Source: Hyphomonadaceae bacterium UKL13-1
GTDB taxonomy: Bacteria > Pseudomonadota > Alphaproteobacteria > Caulobacterales > Aquidulcibacteraceae
NCBI GenBank assembly: GCA_001602435.1
Contig: CP012156.1
Span: 62,001-126,000, forward strand
Direction: 5' to 3'
Length of the DNA stretch: 64,000 nt
Shown piece by piece: positions 43,893 through 52,629 of this stretch (its first letter is position 1; each line of letters begins with the position of its first letter). Both the position numbers and the translations under genes were made by a program. Below the pieces are notes generated by a model. It worked only from the letters and a program-made list of their open reading frames with translations, made no database searches and was not told the DNA's origin.

Positions 43893-44942
43893 CTATTCGA
43901 AAAGTTTCGCCCAGCGTGGCTTGACCCGGTCTTTCCAGTGACCGCGATGATACGCATCAGAGGCAATCAGCGGCACCACGGTGGAGGCTTCCGCAAACAC
44001 CATTTGCTCGAGTGCCACCGAAACCTTGCCCCATGAGCAGGCTTCTTTGAGGGTCGACGAGGAGCAAGCACCGTCGCGCACGTCGGCCACGGTGATCTGC
44101 ACCGCATAAGCATGCATCTCAGCTTCGACGCCCAGAATTTCTGCGCACACCACCGTGTCTTGTGCAAAGTTCTTTGGCACGCCGCCGCCAACCATGAACA
44201 AGCCGGTGCGACCCGCTGCGATCTTGATGTCGGTGAGTTCGCGGAAGTCCGCGATCGCATCAATCACCAAGTATGGCTTCTTGTCTTTCATGCGTTGAAC
44301 TTGGTGCTTCACCAAGCCAAAGCCGGCCGAGCTGTCGACAAATGCAGGACAGAAGATGGGCACGCCGCACTCATAGGCGGTTTGGATCAGGCTGCCTTCC
44401 TTCTTGGCATTGCCTTCGCTCAACCATTTACCCATGGCGGCAATAAAAGCGCGCGAGGAATACGCCTTAGGCTCAAGGCTGTCTGCGATTTCCAAAATGG
44501 TGTGGTCGCAGGCCTGCAGCTCTTCTTCATCGATATAGGTGTCATAGATGCGATCGATGTAGAGGCTGCGCAGGGTTTCATCGTCTGGCACTTCTAAGGC
44601 TTGGTAGTGCTTGAAGCCGAGCGCTTCAAAGAAGTCCATGTCGATGATGGACGCGCCGGTGGCGACGATGGCGTCAACCATGCCGTACTTCACCATGTCG
44701 CGGTAGACATGCATGCAACCGCCTGCGCTGGTCGAGCCAGCCAAGGTCAACCAGACAGACGCTTCCCTGTCGGCGATCATGGTGTTGAAAATCTCAGCCG
44801 CACGACCGGTGTCACGGCTGGTGAAGGACATTTTCTTCATGCTGTCGATAATGGGGCGCGCATCATAAGACGCGATATCCACATGCTCGACGACATTGGA
44901 GAGAAGTTCAGCTTTACGATTTACGTTGATGGAATCAGCCAT
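43893..44942 (-). CDS. Deoxyhypusine-synthase-like protein, probable homospermidine synthase or related polyamine enzyme
   Basis: 349 residues, full length for the deoxyhypusine synthase fold. NAD-binding stretches LTLAGSTSAGGC, VATGASIIDMDF and FMVGGGVPKNF are present, and the catalytic lysine that forms the imine intermediate in eukaryotic DHS is K306 in CSWGKVSVALEQ. Bacteria have no eIF5A to hypusinate, and characterised bacterial relatives transfer the aminobutyl group of spermidine to putrescine, giving homospermidine. The linkage of putrescine-making aguAB 3 kb away fits that role. Single-gene unit with its own terminator. Confidence 0.85.
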   Translation of the reverse strand: MADSINVNRKAELLSNVVEHVDIASYDARPIIDSMKKMSFTSRDTGRAAEIFNTMIADREASVWLTLAGSTSAGGCMHVYRDMVKYGMVDAIVATGASIIDMDFFEALGFKHYQALEVPDDETLRSLYIDRIYDTYIDEEELQACDHTILEIADSLEPKAYSSRAFIAAMGKWLSEGNAKKEGSLIQTAYECGVPIFCPAFVDSSAGFGLVKHQVQRMKDKKPYLVIDAIADFRELTDIKIAAGRTGLFMVGGGVPKNFAQDTVVCAEILGVEAEMHAYAVQITVADVRDGACSSSTLKEACSWGKVSVALEQMVFAEASTVVPLIASDAYHRGHWKDRVKPRWAKLFE

Positions 44943-45075
44943 AGTTTGGGCACTCTTTTAACCTGAGCCATAAGGCCAGCGACCGCGCCGGAACTCCCTA
45001 TGGGCCAGTGATGGGCGGCATTAGCCGAAATTGCATCAGAATGAAATCATGCATGTGTGACTGTTGCAGTCGCAC

Positions 45076-45960
45076 TTAAGCTGCCAGCCAAGCTTCAAGG
45101 TGCGCATTGACCGCCTCTGGAGCCTCTTGCTGCACCCAATGCCCGACGCCCTTGAGGCGATGTAGCGTGAAATCCTGCACCAAACCGTCATAGCCATCGG
45201 TCAACTCCACGCCTAGAGCGAGGTCTTCTTCGCCCCAGATCATCAACGTGGGCACGGTGATAGGGGCAACATGGTCGCGCGTGAAGTTCGCCATCCCAGC
45301 CGTTTGGGCTGCTGCCCGATAATAGTTGATCATAGAGCTAAGTGCGCCCGGGATCAGAGCATTGTCACGATAGACTTGAAGGACCTCTGGGCCAAAATTC
45401 GTTTGGTCTAGGGCGAGTGCGCTAAAGGCTCGGCCAATTGCCCGCGCCCCACCGGCGGCGAGCAGCTTTTCAGGTAGCCAAGGAAGCTGGAAGAAGAAGA
45501 CATACCAGCTCTTCTTCAATTGTCGCCAAGTTCGCAGGCCTTCGGCCAATCGGGCCGGATGGGGCACATTGAGGATCACCAAGCGCGCTAGCGGCCGCAG
45601 GTTTGAGGCCGCGAATGCCCAGGCAATGATAGCCCCCCAATCATGGGCGATCAACGTCACAGGTCGCCCGTTGCTTGCTTGATCCATGAGCTGTGCGACG
45701 TCCTCCATCAGTTGCTCGATGGCATAGTCGCGCATGTGGGGTGGCTTGGAACTCTGGCCATAGCCCCGCAGATTCGGGGCCCAAACTTCATAGCCCAATT
45801 TCACTAGAAGTGGGATTTGGAAGCGCCAAGAATGATGGGACTCTGGAAAGCCATGCAGCAGCACCGCAAGCTTACTCCCGCCCTTTCCTGCGATTAGCGT
45901 CTCAAGGCGCTGGCCATTGGCCTCGATAAAAACGATGTTGCCGAGAGTATCAGATGCCAT
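45076..45960 (-). CDS. Alpha/beta hydrolase, epoxide hydrolase-like
   Basis: 294 residues from the ATG at 45960, with GAAGGA eight bases upstream; the longer frame crosses the proA leader. HGFPESHHSW is the HGxP oxyanion motif and AHDWGAIIAWAFA carries the Asp nucleophile, a pattern of soluble epoxide hydrolases and haloalkane dehalogenases; the final His lies in VGHWVQQEAP. Cytoplasmic. Substrate unknown. Divergent from proA. Confidence 0.87.
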   Translation of the reverse strand: MASDTLGNIVFIEANGQRLETLIAGKGGSKLAVLLHGFPESHHSWRFQIPLLVKLGYEVWAPNLRGYGQSSKPPHMRDYAIEQLMEDVAQLMDQASNGRPVTLIAHDWGAIIAWAFAASNLRPLARLVILNVPHPARLAEGLRTWRQLKKSWYVFFFQLPWLPEKLLAAGGARAIGRAFSALALDQTNFGPEVLQVYRDNALIPGALSSMINYYRAAAQTAGMANFTRDHVAPITVPTLMIWGEEDLALGVELTDGYDGLVQDFTLHRLKGVGHWVQQEAPEAVNAHLEAWLAA

Positions 45961-46089
45961 GGGTTGTTCCTTCAGTCCCTGCTCTAACCCCTTATGGATC
46001 TTAGGCCTAGGGCAGCTTGTCGCGGGTATCGCGGACAAAGCGCTATCCGCCTCCTTGTCTTTGGCATTGGTTGCAGGCATTTTGGCGGG

Positions 46090-47370
46090 ATGAATATGCA
46101 TGTCCCCACCCCAGAGACACCTGAAACCCTCATGCTGGCCATGGGTGGCCGCGCGCGCGCAGCTGCCAAAGCCGTGCGTGAAGCAGGCGCTAACACCCGT
46201 TCAGCGGCTCTTCTTGCGATGGCGCGCCACATTCGCGTCGCTGCACCGGCCATTTTAGCCGCCAATGAGGTGGATATGGCCCGCAGTGCAGCCGAAGGCC
46301 TGTCACCTTCCATGCTCGATCGTCTCAAGCTGGATCCCGCTCGATTGGAAGCCATGGCAGCGGCGGTTGAGGATGTCGCGGGCCAGCCCGATCAATTGGG
46401 CGAGGTGATGAAGGATTGGACGCGGCCAAACGGCCTGCATATGCAGCGTGTGCGCATTCCGATTGGCGTGATTGGCATCATTTACGAGAGCCGTCCTAAC
46501 GTCACAGCCGATGCGGGCGCCTTATGTCTGCGCTCTGGCAATTGCGTCATCCTGCGGGGCGGTTCTGACGCGATTGGCAGCTCAACTGAAATCACTAAAG
46601 CCCTGCGCGCAGGATTGGCCGAGGCGGGCTTGCCTGAAGATGCGATCCAATTGGTGGGCACCACCGATCGGGCAGCGGTCGGGGCCATGTTGACCGGCCT
46701 CAATGGCTCCATCGACATGATTATTCCCCGGGGAGGCAAAAGCCTCGTCGCCCGGGTGCAAACAGAAGCCCGCGTGCCGGTGTTGAGCCATTTGGAAGGC
46801 ATTTGCCATACCTATGTCCATGCTGGTGCGGACGCCGAAAAGGCCATCGCTTTGACTGTGAATGCCAAATTGCGGCGCACAGGGGTTTGCGGTTCAACCG
46901 AGACGCTCTTGATCGATCAGGCCGTCGCGCACATGCTTTTGCCGCAAATCGCCGAGGCCCTGATGGCGAAGGGCTGCGAGTTGCGCGGCGATGCGGGTGC
47001 CCAAGCGATTGTGCCAATGGCACAGGCAACCGAGGAAGATTGGCGCACCGAATATCTGGCCCCCATTCTTTCCGTAGCTGTGGTGCCGGGGATTGAAGCG
47101 GCGGTCGATCATATCGCCCGCTATGGCTCTGGCCACACAGATTGTATCGTGACCGAAGATGAAGTTGCGGCAGAGCGCTTCTTGCATGAAGTCGATAGCG
47201 CCATCGTTCTGGTCAATGCGTCCACCCAATATGCCGATGGTGGTGAGTTTGGCTTTGGCGGCGAAATCGGCATTGGCACAGGTCGCCTGCACGCGCGCGG
47301 TCCGGTTGGGGCGGAAGGACTTACGACCTACAAATATGTCGTGCGCGGTTCAGGTCAGACCCGGCCCTAA
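46090..47370 (+). CDS. proA: Gamma-glutamyl phosphate reductase
   Basis: 426 residues from the ATG at 46090; an ATG two codons later (46096) has a slightly better placed GGCGGG. Aldehyde dehydrogenase fold with VIGIIYESRPNVT, ILRGGSDAIGSS, the catalytic cysteine in RRTGVCGSTETL and FGFGGEIGIGTGRLHARGPV. Reduces glutamyl-5-phosphate to the semialdehyde in proline synthesis. proB is not adjacent. The stop overlaps the convergent downstream gene by four bases. Confidence 0.96.
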   Translation: MNMHVPTPETPETLMLAMGGRARAAAKAVREAGANTRSAALLAMARHIRVAAPAILAANEVDMARSAAEGLSPSMLDRLKLDPARLEAMAAAVEDVAGQPDQLGEVMKDWTRPNGLHMQRVRIPIGVIGIIYESRPNVTADAGALCLRSGNCVILRGGSDAIGSSTEITKALRAGLAEAGLPEDAIQLVGTTDRAAVGAMLTGLNGSIDMIIPRGGKSLVARVQTEARVPVLSHLEGICHTYVHAGADAEKAIALTVNAKLRRTGVCGSTETLLIDQAVAHMLLPQIAEALMAKGCELRGDAGAQAIVPMAQATEEDWRTEYLAPILSVAVVPGIEAAVDHIARYGSGHTDCIVTEDEVAAERFLHEVDSAIVLVNASTQYADGGEFGFGGEIGIGTGRLHARGPVGAEGLTTYKYVVRGSGQTRP

Positions 47371-47900
47371 TTTGGGCAGCGGTTGAACAGGCGACCAGGG
47401 CCAGAGCCATCGACGGCTTGGCCATCGCGAACCAGCACATAGGGTTGATGCTCGGGCAGGCGGCCTTCAAAGTGCCATTCCTGCATCTGGTTCGGCCCAG
47501 TCTTTTTGTAGCGTTCGACAGTCTGGTTGCAGCCGACAGGGGCGCAAACGCGGGTCTCAATTTCGATTAGGCCGTCGGTGCTCGTACCAACACGGAGCAA
47601 TTCCAGCTTCTCACCATCGCCCTTTTTACCAGAGCCGACTTCGACTTGGGGCGTTGGGCTGAAGCTAAAGGTCTGGAAGTTCTCTTTCTTGTCGCACGTG
47701 GTCGCGCGCCAAACCGATTGGCCCAGCCAAGCTTGTGCTGAGTTTGCGGGGGTTGCAACTGTGGATGTTCCGCCCCGCAAGCCTGTGGGCTTTTTGGGCT
47801 TTGCCGCTAGCGGCACGGCGACCAGCGTGACCACCAGCCCAGCAGACAAGAGCATGGCGTTAAGGCCGACAGGTTTGGACATAGGTCGAGACGATCGCAT
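47367..47900 (-). CDS. Exported protein of unknown function with paired cysteines
   Basis: 177 residues; GGAG seven bases before the ATG at 47900 supports that start. Signal peptide through about residue 33 (LLSAGLVVTLVAVPLAAKP). The mature domain has five cysteines, including CAPVGC and a C-terminal NRCPN, consistent with disulfides in the periplasm. I do not recognise a family. Confidence 0.65.
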   Translation of the reverse strand: MRSSRPMSKPVGLNAMLLSAGLVVTLVAVPLAAKPKKPTGLRGGTSTVATPANSAQAWLGQSVWRATTCDKKENFQTFSFSPTPQVEVGSGKKGDGEKLELLRVGTSTDGLIEIETRVCAPVGCNQTVERYKKTGPNQMQEWHFEGRLPEHQPYVLVRDGQAVDGSGPGRLFNRCPN

Positions 47901-48015
47901 CAGGTAACTCCAGTCTCCATTCTGCCTGATCCTACCTTGCTAGGGTGTGAACAAAGCCCTGTCTCTGTGTGGATTTATTCTGGCCCTAAGCGCCATCACG
48001 GCCTATCGTGACCAA

Positions 48016-49317
48016 ATGAGCGATCTGGTCTCCCTGCCGTCTGGAGCCCCGCGGGGTAATCCAATGCGTGATGTCGCCTCTCTGATCGGAGGGCAGACAT
48101 TGCTGCAGATCGCGGGCGGCTTGTTAAGCGTCTGGTTGCCGCTTCAGATGCAAGCCCTTCAGTTCACGGGCAGCCAAATTGGCTTGGTTGCCTCTGCCTA
48201 TGGCCTTGGCTTTTTGGCAGGAGCTTGGTTCGCGCCCATTATGTTACGGGCGATTGGGGCTATTCGCAGCTATGCGGCGGCGGCATCCATCGCCTGCGTG
48301 ACCACACTTTTGCTGTATGCCAGCGATTCCGCATGGGCCTGGGCGATTAGCCGTTTGTTGGCAGGGGCCGCGATTGCTGTGATGTTTGCGGCAGCAGAAG
48401 GCTGGATGGCGTCCGCAATCCCCAATGCGCGACGTGGCGATGTGACGGGCTTTTACATGCTGTGTACGAAGTTGGGGCTGGTTTCTGGGCCCTTCATCAT
48501 CGGCTTCACCCATCCAGAGCCGAATGCGGCGGGGCCGATTATGGCCGCAGCAGCCTTTCTAGCCCTGTCCTTGGTTCCGATTTCTATTGCCGACACAACG
48601 CCGCCCCCGCCCGCGACTGTCCTTCGCATGTTGCCGTCACGACTGTTTAAACTCGCGCCAGCAGCTTTTGTTGCCGCAATTGGCTCAGGCCTCGTCAATG
48701 GGGCGGTTTTGTCACTCGCCCCACTTTACGCGAGTGAGCGGGGCGGACCGCAGGCTGCCGCGACTTTTCAAGCCGCAGCGTGGATCGGCTCTCTGTTGGT
48801 GCAATGGCACGCGGGTCGGTTGTCCGACCGGATGGACCGTCGCATCGTCTTAGCTACCTTGATTGGCGTGCCCGCGATTGCGGCTTTTGTTCTGGCAACA
48901 ATCGGCGCTGAGCTTTCGCTCACCCTTAATACCATCCTGTTTGGCATCTGGGGGGCAGGTGCCTTGTCATACTACGGCATCGCCGTGGCTCATTTAGGGG
49001 ATCGTACGCCCCGTGCAGAATTGGCTGCGGCTAGCTCCGGCCTCCTGTTTGTTTGGGCGGGCGGCACCATCGTTGGCCCCGCTATTGGCGGCTTGTTGGT
49101 GGAGGTGACGGGCAGTGCGCTGTCCATCTTCTGGCAGGCGGGCGTGGTGTCTGCGATTATGGTGCCTTGGGTGCTCTGGCGAACCGCAAGGCGTCCAGCC
49201 GTTCCGAGAGAAGACAAAGTCGGCTTTGGTCCAGTCCAGACCAATTCGGTCCTTGGACAGATCTTGGCGATGGGGCGTAAGTCGTCCGATGACGAGGAAC
49301 CCCACGCCAAGCCATGA
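48016..49317 (+). CDS. Major facilitator superfamily transporter
   Basis: 433 residues if started at the ATG at 48016; the open frame extends to a GTG at 47947, and the ATG at 48064 (MRDVASLIGGQTLLQ, with GGGG upstream) is also plausible because it begins just before the first helix. About twelve membrane segments; the loop GRLSDRMDRRIVL is the MFS signature between helices. Resembles the YcaD-like branch. Export or import substrate unknown. Its stop overlaps the helicase start by four bases (ATGA). Confidence 0.85.
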   Translation: MSDLVSLPSGAPRGNPMRDVASLIGGQTLLQIAGGLLSVWLPLQMQALQFTGSQIGLVASAYGLGFLAGAWFAPIMLRAIGAIRSYAAAASIACVTTLLLYASDSAWAWAISRLLAGAAIAVMFAAAEGWMASAIPNARRGDVTGFYMLCTKLGLVSGPFIIGFTHPEPNAAGPIMAAAAFLALSLVPISIADTTPPPPATVLRMLPSRLFKLAPAAFVAAIGSGLVNGAVLSLAPLYASERGGPQAAATFQAAAWIGSLLVQWHAGRLSDRMDRRIVLATLIGVPAIAAFVLATIGAELSLTLNTILFGIWGAGALSYYGIAVAHLGDRTPRAELAAASSGLLFVWAGGTIVGPAIGGLLVEVTGSALSIFWQAGVVSAIMVPWVLWRTARRPAVPREDKVGFGPVQTNSVLGQILAMGRKSSDDEEPHAKP

Positions 49318-51821
49318 GTGCCCCCGCGCTGCCAGCGGCCTTTCAGGCTTGGTTCACCGGACGCAACTGGGTCCCGCGCGCCCATCAGCTCGATCTTTTG
49401 GCTGCCGATCAAGCCGGCGACCATAGCCTCCTGATTGCGCCCACCGGGGCGGGAAAGACTTTGGCGGGCTTTCTGCCCAGCCTGATTGATTTAGCCGACG
49501 GTCGCGACCAGCCACGCGGTTTGCACACGCTTTACATCTCGCCACTCAAAGCCTTGGCCGTGGATGTCGAGCGCAATCTAATGACCCCGATCAGCGAGAT
49601 GGCCTTGCCGGTGCGGGTCGAGACGCGCACCGGCGATACACCCGCCGCGAAGCGCCAGCGCCAGCGTTATGACCCGCCAGACATGTTGCTGACGACGCCC
49701 GAGCAGGTTGCCCTATTTGTAGGCATGCCAGATGCTCCCAACATCTTTCAGGGGCTCAAACGCATCATCATAGACGAGGCCCATGCCTTGGCCCCAACCA
49801 AGCGAGGCGATCTTCTGGCGCTCGGTATGGCAGCACTTCAGCGCTTTGCGCCATCTGCGCGGCGTACAGGCCTGTCTGCCACGGTCGCGGACGAAATGGC
49901 TCTAGCGCAGTGGATCGCGCCGCAGACTGGCTCTGAGGCCTGCCATGCGCGTATTGTGCGGGGACCAAAGGGCATGGCCCCCGATATCTCGATGCTGTTG
50001 TCTGAGGAGCGCGTCCCCTGGGCTGGGCACACAGGCCGCCACGCGATGCAAGAGGTTTATCAGGCCATTGAACGGACCCAAATGGCCTTGGTCTTTGTGA
50101 ATACGCGCTTTCAAGCTGAGCTTGCCTTTCAAGAGCTTTGGAAAATCAACGAAGCCAATCTACCCATTGCGTTGCACCATGGCTCACTCGATGTCTCGCA
50201 ACGCCGCAGGGTCGAAGAAGCCATGGCGCAAGGCCGCTTGCGCGCCATCGTCTGTACCTCAACGCTGGATCTCGGGATTGATTGGGGCAATGTCGATCTC
50301 GTTATCCAGATGGGGGCACCAAAAGGCTCTTCTCGCCTCATCCAACGGATTGGACGTTCGAACCACCGGCTGGATGAAGTTTCCAAAGCGGTTCTGGTCC
50401 CAACCAACCGGTTTGAAATGCTGGAGTGCCAAGCCGCCCGCGATGCGGTTTTAGCGCAGCATCTCGACGGTCCGGTACCCCGACGCGGCGCGATCGATAT
50501 TCTGGCACAGCATATCATGGGCTGTGCCGTGGGTGCGCCATTTCACCCAGATGACCTCTTTCGGGAAGTGAGCTCCGCAGGCCCCTATCATCGTTTGCCG
50601 CGTGAGCAATTTGACCGGGTGCTGGGTTTTGTAACCGATGGCGGTTATGCGCTTAAGTCCTATGACCGCTTTGCGCGCTTGATCCGGGATGGCGAGGGAC
50701 GTCTTTTGTGTCGCAATCGGGATGCGGCACGGGCTTGGCGCATGAATGTCGGCTCGATCGTGGCAGAGCCCGTTTTGAAGGTGCGCCAAGTCTCCGCCAA
50801 TCGTTCCCGTCGGCCGGGCACGCCTTCTGGCGGCAGTACCTTTGTTGGCGGGCGCGTCGTAGGTGAGATTGAGGAATATTTTGTCGATGGTCTGTCGCCG
50901 CGCGATACTTTCCTGTTCGCAGGCGAGGTCTGGCGGTTTGAAGGCGTGTCAGGCACCGATTGTCTTGTCAGCAAAGCGCATGACCAATCGCCGAAAGTGC
51001 CGTCTTGGGCTGGTGGTAAATTCCCGCTTTCTACTTATCTGGCGACCCGTGTACGCGCCATGATCGCAAACAAAGGCTATTGGCCGAACCTGCACCCCCA
51101 GCTGCAGGAATGGCTCCACATGCAAAGCTACGTTTCGGTAATACCACATATGGATGAGATTCTCGTGGAAACATTTCTGCGGAGCAATCGCTTCCATCTG
51201 GCGTGCTATCCTTTTGAAGGCCGCCTTGCCCACCAAACCCTCGGCATGTTGCTGACCCGGCGCCTTGAAAGGCTAGGCCTCGATCCGCTGGGTTTTGTTG
51301 CCAATGATTACGCCATATCGGTTTGGGGGCTGAAGGATATGGCCCGCGTGGATATGGATCAGTTGTTTGATCAGGATATGCTGGGCGATGACTTGGAGGA
51401 ATGGCTGGAAGAAAGCGTCTTGATGAAGCGGACCTTTCGGACCAGCGCCGTCATTGCCGGCCTGATCGAGCAGAACCAAGTCGGCAAGACCAAGACAGGG
51501 CGGCAGGTGACCTTTTCATCAGACTTAATCTTTGACGTCCTGCGCCGCCACCAGCCTGACCATATCTTGCTAGAGGCCGCACGTTATGAAGCCGGCGAGG
51601 GGCTTTTAGACATCAAACGGCTGTCGGAATGTCTGGCGCGTATTGTCGGGCAGGTCCGCCACCAAAAGCTCGCCCGAATTTCGCCCTTTGCCGTGCCACT
51701 CATGTTGGAAATCGGGAAAGTGCCCATCAATGGACAGGCGCTGGAGAATATCTTGGAAGAAGCGGCAGGTGACAGCCTGTTGCGTGAAGCTATGGGCCCA
51801 GAAGGTTCAGGCCTGCTCTAA
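49314..51821 (+). CDS. Lhr-like DEXH-box helicase (ligase-associated DNA damage response type)
   Basis: 835 residues, the length of the ligase-associated subgroup rather than long Lhr. Walker A APTGAGKT at 42-49, DEAH at 154-157, SATV, helicase C-terminal motifs TSTLDLGIDWGNVD and IGRSNHRLDE, then the WH and Lhr core domains. In many proteobacteria it is clustered with an ATP-dependent DNA ligase, an exonuclease-like protein and the endonuclease PdeM; none of these is adjacent here. Overlaps the MFS gene by four bases and zapA's 3' end by fifteen. Confidence 0.92.
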   Translation: MSAPALPAAFQAWFTGRNWVPRAHQLDLLAADQAGDHSLLIAPTGAGKTLAGFLPSLIDLADGRDQPRGLHTLYISPLKALAVDVERNLMTPISEMALPVRVETRTGDTPAAKRQRQRYDPPDMLLTTPEQVALFVGMPDAPNIFQGLKRIIIDEAHALAPTKRGDLLALGMAALQRFAPSARRTGLSATVADEMALAQWIAPQTGSEACHARIVRGPKGMAPDISMLLSEERVPWAGHTGRHAMQEVYQAIERTQMALVFVNTRFQAELAFQELWKINEANLPIALHHGSLDVSQRRRVEEAMAQGRLRAIVCTSTLDLGIDWGNVDLVIQMGAPKGSSRLIQRIGRSNHRLDEVSKAVLVPTNRFEMLECQAARDAVLAQHLDGPVPRRGAIDILAQHIMGCAVGAPFHPDDLFREVSSAGPYHRLPREQFDRVLGFVTDGGYALKSYDRFARLIRDGEGRLLCRNRDAARAWRMNVGSIVAEPVLKVRQVSANRSRRPGTPSGGSTFVGGRVVGEIEEYFVDGLSPRDTFLFAGEVWRFEGVSGTDCLVSKAHDQSPKVPSWAGGKFPLSTYLATRVRAMIANKGYWPNLHPQLQEWLHMQSYVSVIPHMDEILVETFLRSNRFHLACYPFEGRLAHQTLGMLLTRRLERLGLDPLGFVANDYAISVWGLKDMARVDMDQLFDQDMLGDDLEEWLEESVLMKRTFRTSAVIAGLIEQNQVGKTKTGRQVTFSSDLIFDVLRRHQPDHILLEAARYEAGEGLLDIKRLSECLARIVGQVRHQKLARISPFAVPLMLEIGKVPINGQALENILEEAAGDSLLREAMGPEGSGLL

Positions 51822-52160
51822 CCGTGCAGCCAACGCTTCGAGGCGACCAGCAGCTCCATCAAGGGCCGTCACGGGTGAAGGGTCTTGAGCCGCCTGTGCC
51901 GCTTGAGCCCGCACATCACTCAGGCGGGCAATTTCGGCTTCAGCCTTGTCGAGACGCACTTTCAAATCATGCATTTCGTCAGCCACAATCAATGCACCCA
52001 TCAAGAACAGACGTTGATCACCAATTTGTCCAACAGAATTGGCCAAGCGCTTTACATGCTCGTCGAAATAGCGGGCCAAGCGCATGACATGCTCTTCTTG
52101 GCCTTCATCACAGCCAATCGCATATCTGCGTCCATTAATTTCAATCTGTACTTTGGCCAA
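51807..52160 (-). CDS. zapA: Cell division protein ZapA
   Basis: 117 residues from a TTG start (52160) with GGAG seven bases upstream. MAKVQIEINGRRYAIGCDEG and RLARYFDEHVKRLANSVGQI are the family's N-terminal globular domain; a coiled coil (LKVRLDKAEAEIARLSDVRA) completes it. ZapA cross-links FtsZ filaments at the division ring. The gene often neighbours 6S RNA, but no 6S candidate is visible here. Confidence 0.93.
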   Translation of the reverse strand: MAKVQIEINGRRYAIGCDEGQEEHVMRLARYFDEHVKRLANSVGQIGDQRLFLMGALIVADEMHDLKVRLDKAEAEIARLSDVRAQAAQAAQDPSPVTALDGAAGRLEALAARLEQA

Positions 52161-52199
52161 TACACGGCTCCATGGCTTCGGTCGGACTTAAAACCGGTT

Positions 52200-52215
52200 C
52201 TGGCCAAAAGGCCAG
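52200..52215. promoter_or_regulatory. Short palindrome in the zapA upstream region
   Basis: CTGGCC AAAA GGCCAG, directly next to AACCGGTT (52192-52199). Could be the terminator of the leftward gene at 52298 (weak T run) or a regulatory site for zapA. Confidence 0.3.
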
Positions 52216-52297
52216 TCCTTAACCTGCATTGGATTGGGGCAAATGGGTGCACCCCTAGGGCCAGCGTCGCAGCTAACCGTGCGGACAAAAAGCCGTG

Positions 52298-52606
52298 TTA
52301 GATGAACATGCCCACGACAGTGGAGATGCCGCCGGCGATCAAGCCAATGATGGTGATCACCACAGATGTGATGGTGAAAGAGCCGCCCATCTTCATACCG
52401 AGGCCTGCGACAACCGCCAAAGCGCCGCAGCCTAGAACAGATTGCAACCAAGGCACGTCAGCGCCCCAGATCAAGGCCATACAGGCGACCATCGCCGAAA
52501 TCAGCACGCAACCCCATTGGGTTGCGACCAAAAACGATTGGTACATGGCAGATTGCTCTGCGATTTCCATTTCGCCGTGGGAATAGTGATCGTCGTGGCT
52601 GGCCAT
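52298..52606 (-). CDS. Membrane protein with aa3-type cytochrome oxidase subunit IV-like N-terminus
   Basis: 102 residues. The N-terminal 40 residues (HGEMEIAEQSAMYQSFLVAT) match the pattern of the small bacterial aa3-oxidase subunit IV (H-G-x-M-D/E-I-x-x-Q-x-x-x-Y/F-x-x-F). That subunit normally has one membrane helix and about 45-70 residues; here three hydrophobic segments are present (residues about 30-46, 55-72, 78-100). GGAGAG precedes the ATG. No other cytochrome oxidase gene is near. Confidence 0.65.
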   Translation of the reverse strand: MASHDDHYSHGEMEIAEQSAMYQSFLVATQWGCVLISAMVACMALIWGADVPWLQSVLGCGALAVVAGLGMKMGGSFTITSVVITIIGLIAGGISTVVGMFI

Positions 52607-52629
52607 AAGAACTCTCCGTTATGCCCCTC

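Noticed and set aside
43893..44942. True deoxyhypusine synthase acting on a translation factor
   Set aside because: The fold and catalytic lysine fit, but bacteria have no known eIF5A hypusination, so a polyamine synthase role was preferred.
45055..45075. Hairpin GTGTGACTG/CAGTCGCAC after the epoxide hydrolase-like gene as a terminator
   Set aside because: The stem is good but no T run follows on the reverse strand, so termination is not supported.
52161..52297. 6S RNA next to zapA
   Set aside because: The zapA linkage made this worth a look, but the gap is upstream of zapA, only 137 bases long and lacks the long closing stem and central bubble.
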